This document shows positions 1 to 8,733 of a stretch of 35,149 nucleotides of DNA, in pieces. The DNA is from Alphaproteobacteria bacterium CG_4_9_14_3_um_filter_47_13. GTDB taxonomy: Bacteria > Pseudomonadota > Alphaproteobacteria > Micavibrionales > Micavibrionaceae. The notes under the pieces were generated by a model. The model made no database searches, was not told the DNA's origin, and worked only from the letters and a program-made list of their open reading frames with translations. Both the position numbers and the translations under genes were made by a program. Each line of letters begins with the position of its first letter. Positions within the stretch are counted from its first letter, which is position 1. The stretch is from the NCBI GenBank assembly GCA_002789675.1, contig PFTR01000117.1, forward strand, positions 3,613 to 38,761, in the 5' to 3' direction.

Positions 1-656
1 AAAAAAGAGCTTTTTTCTTCACCCCAAGCAAAAACTTTTCTAAGATCGGGATGCCTGTCCACATTTTTTCCGTTTACATGAGTCAAGCGAATAGCTAGCG
101 GTTGAACTTTAACGTTCTCTCGTAATGCCTCGCCGGACGTATTATTAAACAGAACACTTAAAACACCACTTTTAAAGGGGAGAACCTTGTCGCCCCGTGT
201 TGTTGTTCCTTCAGGAAAGACAATAACATTGCGTCTTTTATTCAGGGTTTCGGCAACAGCTTTATGAACGAGAGGAATGCCTTCTTTCCCTTTTCCCCTT
301 TCAACAAAAATTGTTCCCATAGCCTGTGCCAGTTTTCCTATAACAGGCCATTTGCTGATTTCGCCTTTAGCGATAAAAGCGCCACCGGAAAGACTTTGCG
401 CTAATATGATATCCATTGAGGATACATGATTAGCGACAAATATTCTCGGATTTTCGGATTTATTGGAATTAAGATGTTCTGCCCCGTCAATTTCAACTTT
501 AATACCACTTGCTCTGGTGAGCAGCTTTCCGGCAAGTTTAGGGATCGTGTCATAATTTTTGGAACCCAAAGCAATGGCTGCCAATTGCACGAGCGCCAAA
601 GGCGCTGCGATTAAAGCTACTGCCGTTGACCGCATCAAAGCCCGCATGGATATCAT
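1..656 (-). CDS. plsC: 1-acyl-sn-glycerol-3-phosphate acyltransferase (PlsC family), 3' end outside window
   Basis: The ORF track misses this gene because it has no stop inside the window. Reading the reverse strand from ATG at 656 gives about 218 residues without a stop. It starts MISMRALMRS, followed by a hydrophobic N-terminal segment (about residues 10-33) that should anchor it in the inner membrane. The acyltransferase motifs are clear: NHVSSMD (the HX4D catalytic box) and FPEGTTTRGD (acceptor-binding box). The family moves an acyl group to lysophosphatidate to make phosphatidate for phospholipids; some members act on ornithine lipids, so substrate is inferred. A good Shine-Dalgarno (AAGGAG, about 662-668) sits before the chosen start. 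The C-terminus lies beyond base 1. Confidence 0.88.
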   Translation of the reverse strand, partial: MISMRALMRSTAVALIAAPLALVQLAAIALGSKNYDTIPKLAGKLLTRASGIKVEIDGAEHLNSNKSENPRIFVANHVSSMDIILAQSLSGGAFIAKGEISKWPVIGKLAQAMGTIFVERGKGKEGIPLVHKAVAETLNKRRNVIVFPEGTTTRGDKVLPFKSGVLSVLFNNTSGEALRENVKVQPLAIRLTHVNGKNVDRHPDLRKVFAWGEEKSSF

Positions 657-1000
657 TTTGCTCTCCTTAAGCTAGTCCCTGTTTTATGGGCATATTCTTG
701 CTATGCCTCTTTTTTTAGTTTTTTACTTTAAAACAAGCTTTTAAAATACAAGTCATCATATTCGGATACACTGTAAATTTCAAACCTGTCCAGTTTAATT
801 ATCCACAGATACTTTATTTCAAATTTTTATCGTGGATTGTTATTAATGAAAAAATATACTCCTTTTATACAAAGATTACAAACATATTTTATTTTTCTTA
901 TATAGTGTTTTCAGAACAATGCTGCGATGTTCTCTTGTTGCCTTGTGCGGCCTGTCATGTTTTGATGGCGATGGATAAAAATGACAAAATGAACTGAATT
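657..1000. other. AT-rich divergent intergenic region
   Basis: This 344-nt stretch separates the leftward acyltransferase from the rightward HD-LeuD gene, so it should carry both promoters, but I see no convincing -35/-10 pair. GGCATA-N7-TATGCC at 689-707 followed by a T-run looks like a small hairpin or operator. The frame of the downstream gene is open from about 902 but is closed by TGA at 995-997, so the coding region cannot start earlier without a frameshift or readthrough. Confidence 0.5.
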
Positions 1001-2353
1001 GTGGGGATTTATATTGTGACAAAGCCTGTCTGGCCAGATGATTTTGATTTGAAAGATGTTCCTGACATCGAGGGGCGTGTTACGACGTTTATTACGATGC
1101 AGATGGCTGTCCTTAAAACCTTTGATAAAAAACGGCAGGAATGGGTCAAGGATAATCTCCCTCCTTTTTACCGGATGACCTATTTTTTTCATGACCACGC
1201 TTACCGCGTTGCCGAAGATATTAGAAAAACAGCCCTGCATATGGGGCTGTCTTCTCTTGCCGCTGAAAATCTTTATCGTGCCATGCTTCCCCATGATATT
1301 GGAAAAAGTCTGCTGCCGCTCCATATCTGGGATACAATTGAAAAACCGGAGAATGCGATTAAAATGCTGCGGCGTTCCCATACCGAGCTTGGCGTAGGAA
1401 TTATTGCCGAAGTTCTGGGAAATATCAGTCATCCCTTTATTGATCTGATGGCGGATATTATGATGAACCATCATGAACAGATGGATGGTAACGGCTTTCT
1501 GCATAAAAAAGGGGCTGATATTTCAGCGCCAGCCCGCCTTGCCTGTATCGTTGAAAGTTTTGATGGCTATAGTATATCGCGTCATCATTTCGGGGATCGT
1601 GATATCTCTGTGGAAGGGGTTCTCAAGCGGATGCGTGAGGAAAAAGGCGCAGCCATTTATGATATGGATTTATTTGAAGCCTTTGCCGATATGAAGATTT
1701 CAGAGTATAAAGAGAATAGGAAAGAGGAACGAGGAACGATAAAGATGCAGGCTTTTAAAAAATTGATTGCCATTGCTGCCCCTCTGCCGATGGCCAATAT
1801 TGACACCGATATGATTATTCCCAAGCAGTTTTTGCGCAGCATTAAACGGACGGGCTTTGGCATCAATCTTTTTAACGATATGCGTTATGACGGGCAGGGC
1901 GAAGAAAATCCCGATTTTGTCCTTAATAAAAAGCCATACCGGGCGGCAGAGATTCTGATTGCCGGCGATAATTTCGGGTGCGGCAGTTCGCGTGAACATG
2001 CACCATGGGCGCTGCTTGATTTTGGAATACGCTGTATTCTTGCAACATCTTATGCCGATATCTTTTATAATAACTGTTTTAAAAACGGGATACTGCCTGT
2101 GCAATTGCTGCAGGAGGAGATTGATATTCTGATGGATCGGGCGCAGCAATTTCCATCCGAGCCGCTCTGTATTGATCTTGAAAAGCAGGAAGTCACTGCC
2201 GGAAATAATATCTTTGCTTTTGAGATTGAACCGTTTCGCAAACAGTGTCTGCTGGAGGGGCTTGACGATATTGGTCTGACGCTGGCAAAAGAGAAAATGA
2301 TTGCGGCTTATGAAGAGAAAAACCGACGTAATAAATCCTGGCTGTGGTCGTAG
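1001..2353 (+). CDS. leuD: HD-GYP-like domain fused in frame to LeuD (isopropylmalate isomerase small subunit)
   Basis: One open frame of 450 codons holds two unrelated modules. Residues about 55-240 look like an HD/HD-GYP phosphohydrolase: HDHAYRV (64-70), PHDIGK with the HD dyad at 98-99, HTELG (127-131), [10 protein letters not shown] (157-166) and SFDGY (187-191). The GYP signature reads GNGF, so cyclic-di-GMP hydrolysis is uncertain. Residues 249-450 are a full-length LeuD with IDTDMIIP and [12 protein letters not shown]; with LeuC it isomerises 2- and 3-isopropylmalate. No stop separates the modules. Start choice is weak: GTG 1001 is the first possible, while GTG 1016 has GGGG upstream at a better distance. 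leuB follows 11 nt downstream. LeuD may also be made separately from an internal start (see next entry). Confidence 0.75.
   Translation: MGIYIVTKPVWPDDFDLKDVPDIEGRVTTFITMQMAVLKTFDKKRQEWVKDNLPPFYRMTYFFHDHAYRVAEDIRKTALHMGLSSLAAENLYRAMLPHDIGKSLLPLHIWDTIEKPENAIKMLRRSHTELGVGIIAEVLGNISHPFIDLMADIMMNHHEQMDGNGFLHKKGADISAPARLACIVESFDGYSISRHHFGDRDISVEGVLKRMREEKGAAIYDMDLFEAFADMKISEYKENRKEERGTIKMQAFKKLIAIAAPLPMANIDTDMIIPKQFLRSIKRTGFGINLFNDMRYDGQGEENPDFVLNKKPYRAAEILIAGDNFGCGSSREHAPWALLDFGIRCILATSYADIFYNNCFKNGILPVQLLQEEIDILMDRAQQFPSEPLCIDLEKQEVTAGNNIFAFEIEPFRKQCLLEGLDDIGLTLAKEKMIAAYEEKNRRNKSWLWS
1745..2353 (+). CDS. leuD: LeuD module read from an internal start (alternative product of the fused frame)
   Basis: ATG at 1745 is in frame with the 1001 ORF and begins [10 protein letters not shown], which is where a stand-alone LeuD normally begins. 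It would give about 202 residues, the usual LeuD length. GAGGAAC at 1731-1737 is a well-placed ribosome binding site. The linker before it ([12 protein letters not shown]) is charged and purine-rich, as expected of DNA that also serves as a translation start region. I infer that free LeuD is probably produced, whether or not the fusion is also made. Reported as an alternative to, not in addition to, the fused gene. Confidence 0.55.
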   Translation: MQAFKKLIAIAAPLPMANIDTDMIIPKQFLRSIKRTGFGINLFNDMRYDGQGEENPDFVLNKKPYRAAEILIAGDNFGCGSSREHAPWALLDFGIRCILATSYADIFYNNCFKNGILPVQLLQEEIDILMDRAQQFPSEPLCIDLEKQEVTAGNNIFAFEIEPFRKQCLLEGLDDIGLTLAKEKMIAAYEEKNRRNKSWLWS

Positions 2354-2364
2354 AAGGAATAAAA

Positions 2365-3465
2365 ATGACTCATAAACTTGTTCTGCTTCCCGGAGACGGC
2401 ATTGGCCCCGAGGTAATGGCGGAGGTCAGAAAAATTATTGACTGGCTATCGCAAAATACGCAGACGGATTTTGACATTACCGAAGATGATATTGGCGGTG
2501 CGGCTTATGACCGTTATGGCGTTCCGCTTGATGAGGGAACGCTGGAAAAGTGCCGAGCGGCTGACGCTGTGATTATGGGGGCTGTCGGTGGCCCGAAGTG
2601 GGATCATGTCGATTACACTCTCCGTCCGGAAGCGGGGCTTTTAAAATTGCGCAAGGAGCTTGATCTGTTTGCCAATCTTCGTCCGGCGCTTGTGTTCGAT
2701 GCGCTGATTGATGCCAGCACACTTAAGCCAGACATTATCAGAGGTCTTGATATTATGATCGTCCGCGAACTTACGGGCGGGGTGTATTTTGGCGAACCAC
2801 GCGGGATTGAGGATCTTGGAAATGGAGAGCGTCGCGGGTTTAACACGCAGGTTTATACAACGAAAGAAATCCGCCGGATCGGGCGCGTGGCATTTGAACT
2901 GGCGCGTAAGCGCGGCAATAAAGTATGCTCTGCTGAAAAGGCCAATGTCATGGAGTCGGGAAAATTATGGCGCGAGGAAATTACGAAATTGCATGAGGAA
3001 GATTATCAGGATGTGATGCTGACCCATATGTATGCCGATAATTGCGCGATGCAGTTGCTGCGTAATCCACGACAGTTTGATGTGATTGTCACCGATAATC
3101 TGTTTGGTGACATTCTTTCTGATGAGGCCTCGATGCTGACCGGGAGTCTCGGGATGCTGCCTTCTGCTGCGCTGGGTGCGAAGAAAGGGCAGGGGCTTTA
3201 TGAGCCTGTCCATGGCTCTGCCCCCGATATTGCCGGACAGGGCAAGGCGAATCCGCTGGCAACAATTCTGAGTTTCTCTATGGCGCTGCGCTATTCCCTG
3301 GATGAGGCGGCGCTGGCAGATCATATTGAACAGGCGGTGCAGACTGTCCTCAATCAGGGTTTGCGTACAGCCGACATTATGGAGCAGGGTTGTATAGAGC
3401 TTTCTACGGATGCCATGGGTAACGCGCTTGTAAAAAAACTGGCGGAGGCTATATCAGTCGTATGA
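2365..3465 (+). CDS. leuB: 3-isopropylmalate dehydrogenase
   Basis: LeuB oxidatively decarboxylates 3-isopropylmalate to 2-ketoisocaproate with NAD+, the third step of leucine synthesis. Visible family features: [11 protein letters not shown] at the N-terminus, [16 protein letters not shown], the metal/substrate loop [14 protein letters not shown] and the cofactor loop [17 protein letters not shown]. Length (366 aa) is normal. The ORF track extends to GTG 2344, but ATG 2365 is preferred because GAAGGA (2353-2358) sits at the right distance and family homology begins at MTHKLVLLP. It lies 11 nt after leuD and overlaps the NfeD gene by ATGA, so leuD-leuB-nfeD-slipin probably form one transcript. 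leuC is not in it. Confidence 0.96.
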   Translation: MTHKLVLLPGDGIGPEVMAEVRKIIDWLSQNTQTDFDITEDDIGGAAYDRYGVPLDEGTLEKCRAADAVIMGAVGGPKWDHVDYTLRPEAGLLKLRKELDLFANLRPALVFDALIDASTLKPDIIRGLDIMIVRELTGGVYFGEPRGIEDLGNGERRGFNTQVYTTKEIRRIGRVAFELARKRGNKVCSAEKANVMESGKLWREEITKLHEEDYQDVMLTHMYADNCAMQLLRNPRQFDVIVTDNLFGDILSDEASMLTGSLGMLPSAALGAKKGQGLYEPVHGSAPDIAGQGKANPLATILSFSMALRYSLDEAALADHIEQAVQTVLNQGLRTADIMEQGCIELSTDAMGNALVKKLAEAISVV

Positions 3466-3779
3466 TTCTATATTCCTTATTGACAGTCGAACTTTCCCCC
3501 GTGCTCTGGATGACGATTTCCGGTGTCACTATTTTTCTTCTTGGTCTGATCCTTTATCTGACTGTTAAAGCTTATCGCCAAAAGGCTGTAACGGGCATTG
3601 AGGGTATGATCAATGAAAAAGCTTTTGTCACTGAATGGAAAGAGAAAAAAGGCCGCGTCCGGTTGCAGGGTGAAATCTGGCATGCTTATTCTGACGAGTA
3701 TCTTGATCTGAAAAAAAATGATAAGGTTTTTATCAGTGCGGTTGAGGATCTTGCCGTGAAAATCAGAGCGACAAAATAA
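3462..3779 (+). CDS. Short NfeD-like membrane protein
   Basis: A 105-residue protein with one membrane segment (about residues 14-37, rich in L/I/V/F) followed by a basic turn and a small beta-rich domain (about 45-103) that matches the OB-fold of short NfeD proteins: [26 protein letters not shown] and [18 protein letters not shown]. NfeD proteins pair with SPFH/stomatin proteins, and the next gene is exactly that partner. The ATG overlaps the leuB stop by 4 nt, so translation is likely coupled. Role inferred: membrane microdomain or quality-control partner of the slipin. Confidence 0.82.
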   Translation: MILYSLLTVELSPVLWMTISGVTIFLLGLILYLTVKAYRQKAVTGIEGMINEKAFVTEWKEKKGRVRLQGEIWHAYSDEYLDLKKNDKVFISAVEDLAVKIRATK

Positions 3780-3793
3780 AGGGGATTTTTTAA

Positions 3794-4549
3794 ATGGAAT
3801 TTTTAGCCGGATTTATTGTTTTTATTCTTATCCTTGTTGCCGTTTCGTTTCGTATTGTCAAAGAATATGAACGGGGCGTTGTTTATACATTTGGAAAATA
3901 TTCAAGTATTCGTGAGCCGGGAATCCAGCTCGTTCTGCCGATGATCCAGCAAATGCTGCTGGTTGATATGCGGATTCGTACTGAAGATGTTCCATCGCAG
4001 GACGTTATTTCGCGTGATAACGTCTCGGTCAAGGTCAATGCCGTTTTATATTATCGTGTGGTAGAACCTTCTTTCGCGATTAATCGGGTCGAAGATTTTA
4101 TCATGGCCACAAGCCAGCTTGCGCAAACAACATTGCGTTCTGTTCTTGGCAAGCATGAGCTTGATGATATGCTTACCAAGCGTGACCAGCTTAATAATGA
4201 TGTGCAGGATATTCTTGATACCCAGACAGATGGCTGGGGAATTAAAGTGACCAATGTTGAAATCAAACACGTTGATATCGACCCCACTATGGTACGTGCC
4301 ATTGCCAAACAGGCCGAAGCCGAGCGTGAACGCCGCGCCAAAATCATTAATGCCGAAGGGGAGTTTCAGGCTGCCAAGCAGCTTGACGAAGCTGCCAAAA
4401 TTCTGGCGCAGCGCCCCGAGACCATGCAGCTTCGTTATCTCGGCACACTCGGTGAATTCACAAATTCCAAAGGCAGTACGATTGTCTTGCCTTTACCGCT
4501 TGATCTATTTAAAAGTGCGATTGACGGGATGACAAAGAAATCCGGGTAG
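3794..4549 (+). CDS. SPFH/Band 7 stomatin-like protein (slipin)
   Basis: A 251-residue protein: an N-terminal membrane anchor (about residues 2-20), then the SPFH/Band 7 domain starting at EYERGVVYTFGKYSS, with the stomatin signature RTEDVPSQDVISRDNVSVKV and a C-terminal helical part (AIAKQAEAERERRAKII, a predicted coiled coil). Slipins oligomerise on the inner membrane and are usually co-encoded with NfeD, as here (14 nt after the NfeD stop). GGGGA just upstream of the ATG is a fair ribosome binding site. It is the last gene of the leuDB transcript, with a terminator directly after it. Confidence 0.92.
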   Translation: MEFLAGFIVFILILVAVSFRIVKEYERGVVYTFGKYSSIREPGIQLVLPMIQQMLLVDMRIRTEDVPSQDVISRDNVSVKVNAVLYYRVVEPSFAINRVEDFIMATSQLAQTTLRSVLGKHELDDMLTKRDQLNNDVQDILDTQTDGWGIKVTNVEIKHVDIDPTMVRAIAKQAEAERERRAKIINAEGEFQAAKQLDEAAKILAQRPETMQLRYLGTLGEFTNSKGSTIVLPLPLDLFKSAIDGMTKKSG

Positions 4550-4553
4550 GCTT

Positions 4554-4581
4554 CTTCCTGTTTTCGCAGGAAGGCTTTTTT
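4554..4581 (+). terminator. Rho-independent terminator after the slipin gene
   Basis: CTTCCTG-TTTTCG-CAGGAAG forms a 7-bp stem with a 6-nt loop, followed by GCTTTTTT. It lies 5 nt after the slipin stop and should end the leuD-leuB-nfeD-slipin transcript before the convergent leuC. Confidence 0.85.
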
Positions 4582-4599
4582 GTAGGTTGCGGAGTCGTT

Positions 4600-6006
4600 C
4601 TATGATAAATCCCGTACATCTACCAGCCGTCCAGTAATGGCGGCGGCGGCGGCCATGGCCGGGCTCATGAGATGTGTCCGGCCACCGCGTCCTTGTCGTC
4701 CCTCGAAATTACGGTTCGAGGTTGACGCGCAGCGCTCCCCCGGTTCCAGACGATCTGCATTCATGGCAAGACACATGGAGCATCCCGGTTCGCGCCAGTC
4801 AAATCCGGCGGCCATCAGGATGACATCAAGGCCTTCTTTCTCGGCCTGTTCCTTGACGAGACCGGAGCCGGGAACAACCATCGCATAAATTCCTTCTGCA
4901 ACGTGGCGGTCTTTGGCAATTTCAGCCACGGCACGAATATCCTCGATCCGGCCATTGGTACAGGAGCCGATAAAGACTTTATCAATTTTTATATCCTGCA
5001 AAGCCATATCCGGTGTGAGCCCCATATAATCAAGCGCCCGCTCCATGGCCTGACGTTTATTTTCATCAGGTTCCTGCGCAGGATTTGGAACCTGTCCTGT
5101 AATGGGTAAAACATCCTGCGGACTCGTTCCCCATGTGACAACCGGAATTAATCCGGAAGCATCAAAAATAATTTCTTTATCATAGGTCGCGGCGGCATCG
5201 CCGGGGAGGGTCTTCCAATATGAAACGGCGTTCTCCCAGTCTACGCCCTTAGGGGCTTTGGGACGATTTTTCAAATAGGCAAACGTTGTTTCGTCCGGCG
5301 CAATCAGACCCGCACGTGCCCCGCCTTCAATCGTCATGTTGCAGATGGTCATGCGTCCTTCCATAGACAGATTCTCTATGGCTTCACCCGCATATTCTAT
5401 GACATGGCCTGTGCCGCCTGCCGTGCCGATTTGCCTGATAATGGCCAGGATAAGATCTTTGGCTGTAACCCCGGAGGGCAAAGCGCCTTTGACAGTGATT
5501 CTCATATTTTTTGCGGGTTTCTGGATCAGGGTTTGTGTTGCCAGAACATGCTCGACTTCTGAAGTACCAATACCGAAGGCAAGTGCACCAAAAGCACCAT
5601 GTGTAGCAGTGTGGCTGTCACCGCAGACAATTGTAGTTCCGGGCAGGGTAAAGCCCTGTTCGGGGCCGATAATATGAACGATACCCTGTCTTTTGTCATT
5701 TATTTCAAATAGCTCGACACCGAATTCATGGCAGTTATCTGTCAGGGTCTGAACCTGTATCCGGCTGTCTTCTTCACGTATGCCTTCGCTGCGGTTGCTG
5801 GTGGGGACGTTATGATCGGCCACAGCCAGCGTACCGGCAATATTGCGAACCTTGCGGCCATTCAGGCGCAACCCGTCAAAGGCCTGCGGCGAGGTCACTT
5901 CATGGACAAGGTGACGGTCGATATAAATCAGGCAGGTGCCATCTTCCTGTTTATCAATAACATGATCGTCCCAGATTTTTTCAAATAATGTGCGTGGTTT
6001 GTTCAT
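4600..6006 (-). CDS. leuC: 3-isopropylmalate dehydratase large subunit
   Basis: LeuC carries the [4Fe-4S] cluster and, with LeuD, converts 2-isopropylmalate to 3-isopropylmalate. Seen: [11 protein letters not shown] at the N-terminus, [26 protein letters not shown], and the cluster cysteines in [14 protein letters not shown] and PGCSMC. The C-terminal [20 protein letters not shown] is typical. Length 468 is normal. The gene stands alone on the minus strand and converges on the leuDB group, so the isomerase subunits are transcribed separately. The region upstream (6007-6166) is a divergent promoter region shared with the 6167 gene. Confidence 0.97.
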   Translation of the reverse strand: MNKPRTLFEKIWDDHVIDKQEDGTCLIYIDRHLVHEVTSPQAFDGLRLNGRKVRNIAGTLAVADHNVPTSNRSEGIREEDSRIQVQTLTDNCHEFGVELFEINDKRQGIVHIIGPEQGFTLPGTTIVCGDSHTATHGAFGALAFGIGTSEVEHVLATQTLIQKPAKNMRITVKGALPSGVTAKDLILAIIRQIGTAGGTGHVIEYAGEAIENLSMEGRMTICNMTIEGGARAGLIAPDETTFAYLKNRPKAPKGVDWENAVSYWKTLPGDAAATYDKEIIFDASGLIPVVTWGTSPQDVLPITGQVPNPAQEPDENKRQAMERALDYMGLTPDMALQDIKIDKVFIGSCTNGRIEDIRAVAEIAKDRHVAEGIYAMVVPGSGLVKEQAEKEGLDVILMAAGFDWREPGCSMCLAMNADRLEPGERCASTSNRNFEGRQGRGGRTHLMSPAMAAAAAITGRLVDVRDLS

Positions 6007-6166
6007 ATTACTAAAATAGGCCTGAACAGGGTATCAGGGCAAGTACGGAAAGAAAAAATATTAATATTCCGGATTCCTTGAGGGCGTTAATATAAAATTA
6101 TCCGGTTATTCTGCATAATGATCCTGTGCCTGTTTTTTTTGGTGTAACAAAAAGCGGTAGGAGATC

Positions 6167-6496
6167 ATGAAGATGAGTGCGCAATTATGTAATTCTCAGC
6201 ACGAAATGGAAGGGATTCAAGCCGCTTTTATGAGTAATCACCGGGGCGAGGTCTGCATTTCGTTTTCGGATCCTGTTTATGCGCGGGCTGATTCCATTTT
6301 GGTGGATGTAAAAAAGGGATTTATTTATGTGATTATCCATGAAAATTCTTTTTTTATCAGTGGTGTCTCGGAGATAATGACTCAGTCTTTCAGTAATAAT
6401 AAACGGGTTCTGCTGACTGCGGTCAGACCCGATGGAAGTTTGCTGGAGCTAACGGCACCAATCAGACTTGAAAGTGGAGCGCAGGGTAACAAATAA
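6167..6496 (+). CDS. Hypothetical protein, 109 aa
   Basis: I do not recognise this family. AGGAG at 6159-6163 supports the ATG at 6167 (ATG 6173 is an alternative). There is no signal peptide or membrane segment. The middle alternates beta-strand-like stretches (EVCISFS, KKGFIYVIIHENSFFISG, KRVLLTAVRPDGSLLEL), suggesting a small all-beta domain; a PilZ-like or cold-shock-like fold would fit the size but no signature motif is present. A second small gene follows 41 nt downstream. Confidence 0.6.
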   Translation: MKMSAQLCNSQHEMEGIQAAFMSNHRGEVCISFSDPVYARADSILVDVKKGFIYVIIHENSFFISGVSEIMTQSFSNNKRVLLTAVRPDGSLLELTAPIRLESGAQGNK

Positions 6497-6537
6497 AAAA
6501 ACAATGGGTTGAACAGACTTTCCTATGGGGGGAAACA

Positions 6538-6675
6538 ATGGTTAAACGAACATTTAATGATTTTTCAGAAGGCAATCCCGATAATATTACGGTAGAGCTT
6601 TCATCGGCTGGAGGGCCTGCAATCAACACTATAGCTGGTGCAGTGACAACTGTGGTTTCTCCGCCCACCAGATAA
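6538..6675 (+). CDS. Small hypothetical protein, 45 aa
   Basis: Too short for the ORF track. ATG at 6538 follows a strong purine tract (GGGGGGAAAC), and the frame runs 45 codons to TAA at 6673. The product begins MVKRTFNDFSEG and ends in an A/G/T/V-rich stretch (AGAVTTVVSPPTR). No family is recognised. It lies 41 nt after the 109-aa gene and ends at the edge of a strong hairpin, which supports it as a real last gene of a two-gene unit, though the coding call rests only on start, ribosome site and context. Confidence 0.4.
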   Translation: MVKRTFNDFSEGNPDNITVELSSAGGPAINTIAGAVTTVVSPPTR

Positions 6676-6704
6676 AAGCAAATCACCCGCATGAAGCGGG
6701 TGAT
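6674..6704 (-). terminator. Terminator of the ffh-rpsP-rimM-trmD-rplS transcript
   Basis: ATCACCCGC and GCGGGTGAT form a perfect 9-bp stem with a 5-nt loop. On the minus strand it is followed by TTGCTTTTATC, a T-rich tail suited to ending rplS transcription. On the + strand no T-run follows, though the stem could still slow or protect the 3' end of the 45-aa gene transcript. Confidence 0.75.
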
Positions 6705-6728
6705 AAATGGCCAGACTCTCTGCCTATC

Positions 6729-7286
6729 TTATTCTTTGGAAGATGTTTCTTCTGTGGTTGCTTCAGGTGCTGCTTTCTTTGCTTTGACCTTTTTGCCTTT
6801 TTCTTTTTTAGGCGCAGCCTTTTTCTCTTCCCGGGCTTTTTCTTTTCTGGCTTTGGCTTCTTTTTTCGCGATTTTTCTCGCTTCTTTTTCCTCCGCCATC
6901 AGCGCACTGGCTTCTTGCAGACCATGTCCGGTTGTCCGTTCGGAAATACGGGCAGATTTGCCACGAAGATCGCGCAGATAATAAAGTTTGGCGCGTCTGA
7001 CCGAGCCGCGACGGACGAGATCAATACTGTCAATACGGGGGCTGAAAAGCGGAAAAACCCGCTCTACGCCTTCGCCATAGCTGATTTTACGCACGGTAAA
7101 GCTGGCATTGATATCACTGCCTGATCTGGCAATACAGACACCTTCATAAGCCTGGATACGCTCGCGGTCACCCTCACGAATTTTGACGTTGACACAGACG
7201 GTATCACCGACTGAAAACGCGGGTATTTTAGAATTCTGTTTTAATTCTTCGAGCTGCTTTGCTTCGAATTTCTGTAGAATATTCAT
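6729..7286 (-). CDS. rplS: 50S ribosomal protein L19 with long basic/acidic tail
   Basis: L19 sits at the 30S-50S interface. Residues 1 to about 120 match the family: [60 protein letters not shown]. Usual length is about 115-130 aa; this one has 185. The extra ~60 residues are a low-complexity K/E/A tail ([19 protein letters not shown]). Tails like this occur on several alphaproteobacterial ribosomal proteins, and S16 in this operon also has one. It is the last gene of the leftward operon, with a hairpin terminator beyond its stop. Confidence 0.96.
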   Translation of the reverse strand: MNILQKFEAKQLEELKQNSKIPAFSVGDTVCVNVKIREGDRERIQAYEGVCIARSGSDINASFTVRKISYGEGVERVFPLFSPRIDSIDLVRRGSVRRAKLYYLRDLRGKSARISERTTGHGLQEASALMAEEKEARKIAKKEAKARKEKAREEKKAAPKKEKGKKVKAKKAAPEATTEETSSKE

Positions 7287-7417
7287 TTTTTCGTCCTTTT
7301 CCCTTTATTGTGGAACCCGATAATCAGGCCATTGCCCGGCGGTTCGCTTGTCTTTTTTCATGGGGTGTCTTTATAGACGCGCCTTTTTACAGTGTTAGAG
7401 CAAGGAATGCAAGGGTT

Positions 7418-8125
7418 TTATTCTTTTTTTACAAGTAAGTCGGGACGACGCAGGCGCGTGATCTCCTGGGTCTGTTTTCGCCGCCACTCTGCAATTTTTG
7501 CGTGATTGCCGGAGGTTAGTGTTTCCGGCACGCTATAGTTTTTTCCGCTTGCATCTGTCCAGACTGCCGGACGGGTATAATGGGGGTATTCCAGTAATCC
7601 ACCGGAAACAGAAGAAAAACTTTCCTCCTGCGCGGTGTTCACATTGCCCATGACCCCGGGCAGCAGGCGGATACAGGCATCCATGAGGATCAGCGCTGCC
7701 GGTTCGCCTCCGGACAGAACGTAATCACCAACAGAGATTTCCTCGAATGCGCAGGCATCAAGAATGCGCTGGTCAACACCTTCATAGCGCCCACATAACA
7801 GGGTCAGAGAGGGTTCATGACTTAACTCCTGCACCAGTTCCTGCGTTAGCGGTTTACCACGGGGGGAGAGGTAAATCAGGCGTCCGGGCGTTTTAAGAGA
7901 TAACAGCGCTTTTTCGATGATATCCGCACGCATCACCATTCCTGCCCCGCCGCCATAGGGGGTATCATCAACGGTTTTGTGAATGTCCTGTGCAAAATCA
8001 CGGATATTCACGGTATGGTAATCCCACAGCCCGTTTTCCCGCGCTTTTCCGGCAAGAGAATGACCGAGAAACCCGGGAAACATTTCCGGAAAGAGGGTAA
8101 GAAGAGTGACTTGAAATTTTTCCAT
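7418..8125 (-). CDS. trmD: tRNA (guanine-N1)-methyltransferase TrmD
   Basis: TrmD methylates G37 next to the anticodon using S-adenosylmethionine and so prevents +1 frameshifting. The SPOUT deep-knot sequences are present: LLCGRYEGVDQRILD and GDYVLSGGEPAALILMDA. The N-terminus (TLLTLFPEMFPG) and DTPYGGGAGMVMR are also typical. Length 235 aa is normal. It lies 21 nt downstream of rimM in the conserved rpsP-rimM-trmD-rplS order, with a longer gap (131 nt) to rplS that I could not assign a signal to. Confidence 0.97.
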   Translation of the reverse strand: MEKFQVTLLTLFPEMFPGFLGHSLAGKARENGLWDYHTVNIRDFAQDIHKTVDDTPYGGGAGMVMRADIIEKALLSLKTPGRLIYLSPRGKPLTQELVQELSHEPSLTLLCGRYEGVDQRILDACAFEEISVGDYVLSGGEPAALILMDACIRLLPGVMGNVNTAQEESFSSVSGGLLEYPHYTRPAVWTDASGKNYSVPETLTSGNHAKIAEWRRKQTQEITRLRRPDLLVKKE

Positions 8126-8146
8126 ATAATATTGACTATAAGAGCT

Positions 8147-8656
8147 TTATTCCGGCGCAACAATCTGTACCGTTCCTTCTGTAATATCTACGGAAGGAAC
8201 GTTTTTTTTGGTGAAGGGCAGGTAGTAGGGAGTGCCTGCAGGAGGGCGGATTTCAAGCAGGGTTCCGGCACCGAAATTATCAACGGCAATGATGGTTCCT
8301 GCATCCGCGCCGTCCTTTGTAAGGGCTTTGAGACCAATGAGATCTTCGACATAAAATTCATCTTCCTCCTCAAGGGCGGGCAGCGCGGCACGGTCAAGCC
8401 AGAGTTTTGTACCGCGCAGTTTTTCAGCCTCTGTACGGTCGGAAATGCCTTCTATCCCGGCAAGCCAGTATTTTCCCATTGAATTCTTCATACGCAGATC
8501 AAGTGTGTCATGACCCGTTTCTGATGTCCAGAGTAACCCGTTTAACATTTGCGGATCATCGCCATAGCAATGAATTTTGACAAGTCCCTTGACACCATGT
8601 GCGGTGGCAATGACACCAAGACAAATACGCTTTTCTATCGTTTCTGTTGTCTGCAT
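8147..8656 (-). CDS. rimM: 16S rRNA processing / 30S assembly protein RimM
   Basis: RimM binds S19 and helps mature the head of the 30S subunit. N-terminal RimM domain: CLGVIATAHGVKGLVKIHCYG. C-terminal PRC-barrel: EDEFYVEDLIGLKALTKDGADAGTIIAVDNFGAGTLLEI. Length 169 is normal. The assignment is supported by its place between rpsP and trmD. Confidence 0.94.
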   Translation of the reverse strand: MQTTETIEKRICLGVIATAHGVKGLVKIHCYGDDPQMLNGLLWTSETGHDTLDLRMKNSMGKYWLAGIEGISDRTEAEKLRGTKLWLDRAALPALEEEDEFYVEDLIGLKALTKDGADAGTIIAVDNFGAGTLLEIRPPAGTPYYLPFTKKNVPSVDITEGTVQIVAPE

Positions 8657-8693
8657 GTTACCGGACTGTTCAGGGGTTGTGCTTCATCAGAAG

Positions 8694-8727
8694 AATCTCT
8701 CTCCCTTTTAATAAAGGAAGAGAGATT
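8694..8727 (-). promoter_or_regulatory. Long intercistronic hairpin between rpsP and rimM
   Basis: AATCTCTCT / AGAGAGATT (9 bp), one C-A mismatch, then CCTTT / AAAGG (5 bp) around a TAAT loop. It lies in the 77-nt gap after the rpsP stop. On the minus strand it is not followed by a T-run, so it is more likely a transcript-stabilising or expression-tuning element than a terminator. Ribosomal protein genes are needed in larger amounts than rimM and trmD, so separating them here makes sense (inference). Confidence 0.65.
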
Positions 8728-8733
8728 AATGTT

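Noticed and set aside
689-717. Hairpin GGCATA-N7-TATGCC followed by T-run as a terminator
   Set aside because: The stem is only 6 bp and no rightward gene lies before it, so a terminator there would serve only antisense transcripts.
911-1504. Long minus-strand ORF of 197 aa opposite the HD domain
   Set aside because: It lies antisense to a frame with clear HD-domain motifs and has no recognisable domain or ribosome site.
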